From Cetobacterium sp. 2A (GTDB taxonomy: Bacteria > Fusobacteriota > Fusobacteriia > Fusobacteriales > Fusobacteriaceae), in NCBI RefSeq assembly GCF_014250685.1, contig NZ_JACFAJ010000014.1, positions 62,001 through 126,000 on the forward strand: 64,000 nucleotides of DNA, given 5' to 3'. Under the pieces are notes generated by a model, which did no database searches, had not been told where the DNA came from, and worked only from the letters and a program-made list of their open reading frames with translations. Below, piece by piece: positions 60,042 through 64,000 of this stretch. Both the position numbers and the translations under genes were made by a program. The stretch's first letter is position 1. Every line of letters begins with the position of its first letter.

Positions 60042-61370
60042 ATGGAAAAAATATCTATAAACAATGAAAATAAAATTTTATCAACTATAAATTCATTTTT
60101 TAAAGTAGAAGAAAGAGGAAGTACAATAAAAACTGAAGTTATTGGTGGAATTACAACTTTTCTAACAATGGCTTACATAATATTTGTAAATCCAGCTATC
60201 CTATCTGCTACTGGAATGGATAAAGGAGCCCTTATCACTGTTACTTGCTTAGCTACAGCAATAGGAACTGCTGTAGCGGCCCTTTGGGCAAATGCTCCAT
60301 TTGCGTTAGGACCAGGAATGGGATTAAATGCATTCTTTACTTATACGCTTGTTTTAGGACAAGGAATTCCATGGGAAGATGCTCTAGGTGTTGTTTTTAT
60401 CTCAGGTCTTTTCTTCCTAATGCTAACTCTTGGTGGAATTAGAGAAAAAATTGCAAATGCAATTCCTTCGACGATATCTACAGCTGCTACTTCAGGAATT
60501 GGACTTTTTATAGCTTTCATAGGATTAAAGAGTATGGGAATAATAACTAGCAATTCTGCAACTCTTGTAAGTCTTGGTTCTTTCAGTTTACCTACTGTAC
60601 TAGGTTTGATAGGATTAGTAATTATGGCTGTTTGTGAGGTTAGAAAAATTACTGGTGGAATACTTATAAGTATAGCTGCCACAACTGCTCTAGGAATTGT
60701 TTGTGGTCTTGTTGATGCACCAAGTTCAATAATTTCAATGCCACCAAGTATCTCTCCAATTTTTATGAAACTTAATATATTAGGGGCTTTAAAAATATCT
60801 CTTATGGGTTCTATTTTTTCTTTTATGTTTATAGATCTTTTTGATTCACTAGGATTTATGATGGCATGTTATAAAAATATGGGCCTTGTTCAGGGTGAAG
60901 AAGGGAAAAAAGGATTAGGTAGAATGTTACATGCCGATGTATCTTCAACTCTAATTGGTGCAGTTCTTGGAACAAGTACAGTTACATCTTTAGCTGAATC
61001 TGCTACTGGAATTGCAATGGGAGCTAGAACTGGCTTAGCATCTATTGTCACAAGTTTCTTATTTATTTTAGCCTTATTATTTACTCCTGTAGTTGGTATA
61101 GTTCCAGGTTTTGCTGCAGCGCCAGCTTTAGTTATGGTTGGAGTATTTATGTTTAAATCAATAGGAAATATTGATTTTTCAGATTTTAAACTCTCTATAC
61201 CAGCATTTATCACAATAATTATGATGCCACTAACATACAGTATTAGTATCGGTCTTAGCTTTGGTTTTGTTAGCTACATAATCACACATGTTGCTGCAGG
61301 TGAAATGAAGAAAATTAATATTTCTCTTTGGGCAATAGGAGCTCTTTCTTTTATAAATTTAATAGTATAA
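60042..61370 (+). CDS. NCS2/AzgA-type purine permease
   Basis: A 442-residue membrane carrier of the AzgA/PbuG subgroup, which imports hypoxanthine, guanine or adenine with protons. TTFLTMAYIIFVNPAILSATG near residue 30, GPGMGLNAFFTYTLVLGQG (substrate-binding helix region) and DLFDSLGFMMACYKNMG, TSTVTSLAESATGIAMGART are its conserved stretches. The ATG at 60042 follows GGAGG. It is co-transcribed with the deaminase from the guanine riboswitch, so guanine levels control both. Confidence 0.92.
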   Translation: MEKISINNENKILSTINSFFKVEERGSTIKTEVIGGITTFLTMAYIIFVNPAILSATGMDKGALITVTCLATAIGTAVAALWANAPFALGPGMGLNAFFTYTLVLGQGIPWEDALGVVFISGLFFLMLTLGGIREKIANAIPSTISTAATSGIGLFIAFIGLKSMGIITSNSATLVSLGSFSLPTVLGLIGLVIMAVCEVRKITGGILISIAATTALGIVCGLVDAPSSIISMPPSISPIFMKLNILGALKISLMGSIFSFMFIDLFDSLGFMMACYKNMGLVQGEEGKKGLGRMLHADVSSTLIGAVLGTSTVTSLAESATGIAMGARTGLASIVTSFLFILALLFTPVVGIVPGFAAAPALVMVGVFMFKSIGNIDFSDFKLSIPAFITIIMMPLTYSISIGLSFGFVSYIITHVAAGEMKKINISLWAIGALSFINLIV

Positions 61371-61375
61371 TATAG

Positions 61376-61407
61376 AAAAAGCAGAGTCATTTCGACTCTG
61401 CTTTTTT
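61376..61407. terminator. Bidirectional intrinsic terminator
   Basis: AAAAAGCAGAGTC and GACTCTGCTTTTTT pair around ATTTC, between the purine permease and the convergent psuG. Confidence 0.88.
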
Positions 61408-61409
61408 AA

Positions 61410-62333
61410 TTAATTTAATGTTGTTAATTCTTTTGCTATTGCTGCTCCTAATCTTGCATTGTTGAAAACAAGCTCTATATTTGCAACTAAACTTTTCCCA
61501 GCTGTTATATCTTTAACTTTAGCTAAAAGGAATGGAGTACTTTCTTTTCCTTTTATTCCTTTTAATTCTGCCTCTGCTACAGCTGCATTGATTGCATTAG
61601 TTATAGTATCAAAATCCATTGCAAATTCTTCTGGAATAGGATTTGTTACAACCATTCCACCATTTAATCCTATATCCCATTTAGCTTTTAAAGCTTCTGC
61701 TATTTCTAACGGAGTTTCCATTTTATAATCTACTTTAAATCCACTTTTTCTAGTATAGAATGCTGGTAATTCTTCTGTTTGATAACCAACTACTGGTACT
61801 CCTTTTGTTTCTAAAAACTCAAGAGTTAATCCAATATCTAAAATTGATTTTGCTCCAGCGCAAACAACAGCAACATTAGTCATTGATAATTCCTCTAGGT
61901 CAGCAGAAATATCCATAGTAGTTTCTGCACCTCTATGAACTCCTCCAATTCCTCCAGTTGCAAATACTTTTATCCCTGCAAGTTCAGCAATTATCATAGT
62001 AGAAGCTACAGTTGTTGCTCCATCATCTTTTTTTGCTAAAATTACTGGAATATCTCTTCTACTAGCTTTTGTAACTGCAAGTCCTTTTTTACCTAAATAA
62101 TCTATCTCATCTTTATTTAATCCAACAACTAACTTTCCATTTAATATTGCGATTGTTGCAGGAACAGCACCAGATTCTCTCACTATTTCTTCCACTTTTA
62201 AAGCAGTTTCAACATTTTGTGGATAAGGCATTCCATGAGATATTATAGTTGATTCTAAAGCTACAACTGGTTTATTGTTAGCTAATGCTTCCTTTATTTC
62301 TTCTGAAATTACTAAATACTTTTCTAAGTTCAT
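61410..62333 (-). CDS. psuG: Pseudouridine-5'-phosphate glycosidase
   Basis: A 307-residue enzyme that splits pseudouridine 5'-phosphate into uracil and ribose 5-phosphate. The family marks are ALESTIISHGMPYPQN at residue 24, FATGGIGGVHRGAETTMDIS, VVCAGAKSILDIGLTLE and GGMVVTNPIPEE. Its length matches E. coli PsuG (312). It follows the kinase gene with no gap (start at 62333), so the two are coupled in a leftward operon. Ends at a strong terminator. Confidence 0.96.
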   Translation of the reverse strand: MNLEKYLVISEEIKEALANNKPVVALESTIISHGMPYPQNVETALKVEEIVRESGAVPATIAILNGKLVVGLNKDEIDYLGKKGLAVTKASRRDIPVILAKKDDGATTVASTMIIAELAGIKVFATGGIGGVHRGAETTMDISADLEELSMTNVAVVCAGAKSILDIGLTLEFLETKGVPVVGYQTEELPAFYTRKSGFKVDYKMETPLEIAEALKAKWDIGLNGGMVVTNPIPEEFAMDFDTITNAINAAVAEAELKGIKGKESTPFLLAKVKDITAGKSLVANIELVFNNARLGAAIAKELTTLN

Positions 62334-63416
62334 TTAATTTCCCTCCTGGATTATATTTATATTATTTATACTCATATTTTTATTTATAGTGTCTTCACTT
62401 GATATTGCAATTGTTGCCGCTGCTATACCATTTTTACAACTCTGTAAAATATCTTCATCATTCATAAAACTGTATGCTATTCCAGCCATGAAAGCATCTC
62501 CAGCACCAGTCGTATTTACAACTTTTGCTTTTAAAGATGGTAATTTTTGTCTAATATCTTTATTGGCAAAATAAACTCCTTCTTCTCCTAAAGATATAAA
62601 TACTTGTTTTACACCTTGATTAATGAACCAATCTGTAACTTTAATTAAATCTTCATCTGTAACTATTTTAATTCCTGAAAGTGCTTCTGCTTCAATTTTA
62701 TTAGGTTTTATTGTATGAAATTTCCCTATAAAGCCCTTAACTTTCTCTGCCTTTATTGTAGAAACACAATCAACAAAAATTGGAATTTTGAATGTATTTA
62801 CTATATATTCTAGTGTCTCTTTTGGCAAGTTAGTATCCACAATACAAAGTTTAGATTTTTCTATTATTTCACTTTTACTTTTTATAAAATTTATATCCAT
62901 CTTATCATATAAATCCATCGCAGCTATAGCAACCCTCATATCTTTTTTTTCATCAAGAATAAAAAGGTAACTTGAAGTTACTGAATTTTGAATTGTTAAC
63001 GAATTATTTATTCCAATTCCAAGATCTCTGCAATTCCTTCTGATTTCTTCACCATAGACATCATCGCCTAAAACTGTTATTAATTCAACTTCTTGCTCTA
63101 ATCTTGAAAGATTATCAGCTATATTTCTACCAACTCCACCAAGAGAAAATTGAACTTTTCCAGGATTAGAATCATATTCTCTTAAATGTCCATGTGGAAT
63201 TCCAGCAATATCAATATTAGTTCCACCAATGACAGATATATATGATTTTTTTTGTATAATATATCCTTTTCCAACTATTTTTCCCTTTTTCAGCAAATTG
63301 GAGATATGAACTGCAACAGAAGATCTAGTAATATTCGCTTTTTGTGCAAGTTCTGCTTGCGATATAAGAGGATTTTCCTCTATCCAATAAAGAATCTCTT
63401 TTTCTCTACTTGTCAT
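62334..63416 (-). CDS. psuK: Pseudouridine kinase fused to a DNA-binding domain
   Basis: A 360-residue protein: an N-terminal winged helix (residues about 1-55, REKEILYWIEENPLISQAEL then ITRSSVAVHISNLLKKGKIVG) and a PfkB-family sugar kinase with SVIGGTNIDIAGIPHG and the catalytic NTTGAGDAFMAGIAY near residue 315. It phosphorylates pseudouridine for PsuG, which follows directly. The DNA-binding domain is known in some bacterial PsuK relatives and suggests that the enzyme represses its own operon. I start at the ATG at 63416 because GAGGAG lies upstream; an upstream in-frame ATG at 63494 is within the promoter. Confidence 0.9.
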   Translation of the reverse strand: MTSREKEILYWIEENPLISQAELAQKANITRSSVAVHISNLLKKGKIVGKGYIIQKKSYISVIGGTNIDIAGIPHGHLREYDSNPGKVQFSLGGVGRNIADNLSRLEQEVELITVLGDDVYGEEIRRNCRDLGIGINNSLTIQNSVTSSYLFILDEKKDMRVAIAAMDLYDKMDINFIKSKSEIIEKSKLCIVDTNLPKETLEYIVNTFKIPIFVDCVSTIKAEKVKGFIGKFHTIKPNKIEAEALSGIKIVTDEDLIKVTDWFINQGVKQVFISLGEEGVYFANKDIRQKLPSLKAKVVNTTGAGDAFMAGIAYSFMNDEDILQSCKNGIAAATIAISSEDTINKNMSINNINIIQEGN

Positions 63417-63430
63417 AACTCTCCTCTCTA

Positions 63431-63494
63431 TTAAACAAATGTTTATACTGTTAAGCTTATGTTTAATATTAACATTTATAAGATTTTTTGTCAA
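63431..63494 (-). promoter_or_regulatory. psuKG promoter with repeated TGTTTAA half-sites
   Basis: On the minus strand TTGACA (63489-63494), 17 bases, TAATAT (63466-63471). Just downstream lie TTAAACA (63431-63437), ATGTTTA (63439-63445) and ATGTTTAA (63459-63466), related half-sites around the expected transcription start, which is where a repressor such as the PsuK helix-turn-helix could bind. Confidence 0.55.
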
Positions 63495-63549
63495 TTGATT
63501 TTAACGACATTTAGGTGTATAATATCTAAAAATATTTAAGGAGAATAAT

Positions 63550-64000
63550 TTGGAAAATCTAATTAATTATATCGCAAGTTTTTTCTTGGATATGGGATAT
63601 ACGGGAATCGTAGTAATGATGTTTCTAGAGGCTTCTTTCTTTCCATTTCCATCTGAAGTTTCCATGATTCCAGCTGGATATTTTATTTCGCAAGGCAAAA
63701 TGACTTTTTTTATGGCAATCGGAGCAGGAATTTTAGGAAGTATATTGGGCTCTAGTTTAAATTATTTTTTAGGAAAATATTTAGGAAGAGAGTTTCTAAG
63801 TAAATATGGAAAATATGTATTCATATCTCATGAAAAACTAGAAAAAATGGATATACTTTTTAAGGAAAAAGGTAAATCAATTGTATTTTTTGGAAGGCTT
63901 ATTCCAGTTGTACGTCAATACATTTCTTTTCCACCTGGAATTTCTAATATGAATTTTTATGTTTTTATGTTTTTAACTGGATTGGGATCAAGCATTTGGG
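63550..64000 (+). CDS. DedA-family membrane protein (partial, 5' part)
   Basis: The window ends after 150 codons of a DedA protein. Visible landmarks are EASFFPFPSEVSMIPAG in the N-terminal reentrant region and FFGRLIPVVRQYISFPPGI, the family's Arg-containing loop. Several DedA proteins act as undecaprenyl-phosphate flippases or drive-linked envelope factors. The likely start is the TTG at 63550 behind AAGGAGA; no ATG is placed as well. The C-terminal part lies beyond the window. Confidence 0.88.
   Translation, partial: MENLINYIASFFLDMGYTGIVVMMFLEASFFPFPSEVSMIPAGYFISQGKMTFFMAIGAGILGSILGSSLNYFLGKYLGREFLSKYGKYVFISHEKLEKMDILFKEKGKSIVFFGRLIPVVRQYISFPPGISNMNFYVFMFLTGLGSSIW

Overview
The window is AT-rich chromosomal DNA with tightly packed operons, TTG/GTG starts behind strong AGGAGG-type ribosome binding sites, and gene families typical of anaerobic Fusobacteriota (a Fusobacterium- or Cetobacterium-like organism). 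Pointers are the asrABC sulfite reductase, an FMN-binding exported fumarate reductase-like flavoprotein, paired nucleoside-recognition membrane proteins, GltS symporters, a DUF3798-type binding protein and lipoproteins with a simple lipobox. The taxon is inferred from this gene mix; there is no rRNA or other marker. I saw no tRNA, rRNA, CRISPR array, insertion sequence or prophage.

Layout. 0-8.5 kb: end of a polysaccharide deacetylase, a YchJ-like SEC-C protein, an aminotransferase, a leftward operon of a FetAB-like metal exporter plus a heterodimeric ABC exporter, a DMT transporter and an exported single-cysteine MsrB. 8.5-17.1 kb: a nearly complete AI-2 (Lsr) quorum-signal uptake locus: leftward lsrACDBF and divergent lsrRK, with a cupin gene in place of lsrG. 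17.1-20.5 kb: a small GNAT, a 185-residue tyrosine recombinase with striking inverted repeats upstream, and glmS with its self-cleaving glmS ribozyme leader. 20.5-31 kb: housekeeping genes (aromatic-acid exporter-like protein, gltS, asnA, DEAD-box helicase), asrABC, a CHAD-HD fusion and glycerol dehydrogenase.

31-37.6 kb: exported FMN/FAD fumarate reductase-like protein, a ribose/allose-type ABC importer with a ROK sugar kinase, and methylglyoxal synthase. 37.7-44.3 kb: a rightward peptide/glutamate cluster (two Gate-domain membrane proteins, a second GltS, PhzF-like protein, orphan peptide-binding lipoprotein, M42 peptidase, C26 gamma-glutamyl hydrolase). 44.3-47.7 kb: M32 carboxypeptidase, MscS channel, a 52-residue membrane ORF and a GNAT. 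47.7-56.9 kb: a long leftward operon with a DUF3798 binding protein, ABC ATPase, two permeases, a small anchored protein, a second orphan peptide-binding lipoprotein, a second M42 peptidase and an iron alcohol dehydrogenase. 57-64 kb: chalcone-isomerase-like secreted protein, HutD-like protein, a guanine riboswitch controlling an amidohydrolase and a purine permease, the pseudouridine operon psuKG with a DNA-binding kinase, and the start of a DedA protein.

Taken together the genes describe a fermentative anaerobe that scavenges peptides, amino acids, purines, pseudouridine, sugars and AI-2, and reduces sulfite and probably fumarate. The parts least explained by known systems are the cupin in the lsr locus, the recombinase with its inverted repeats, the DUF3798 transporter operon, the CHAD-HD fusion, and a riboswitch whose predicted logic fits poorly with a purely catabolic deaminase.
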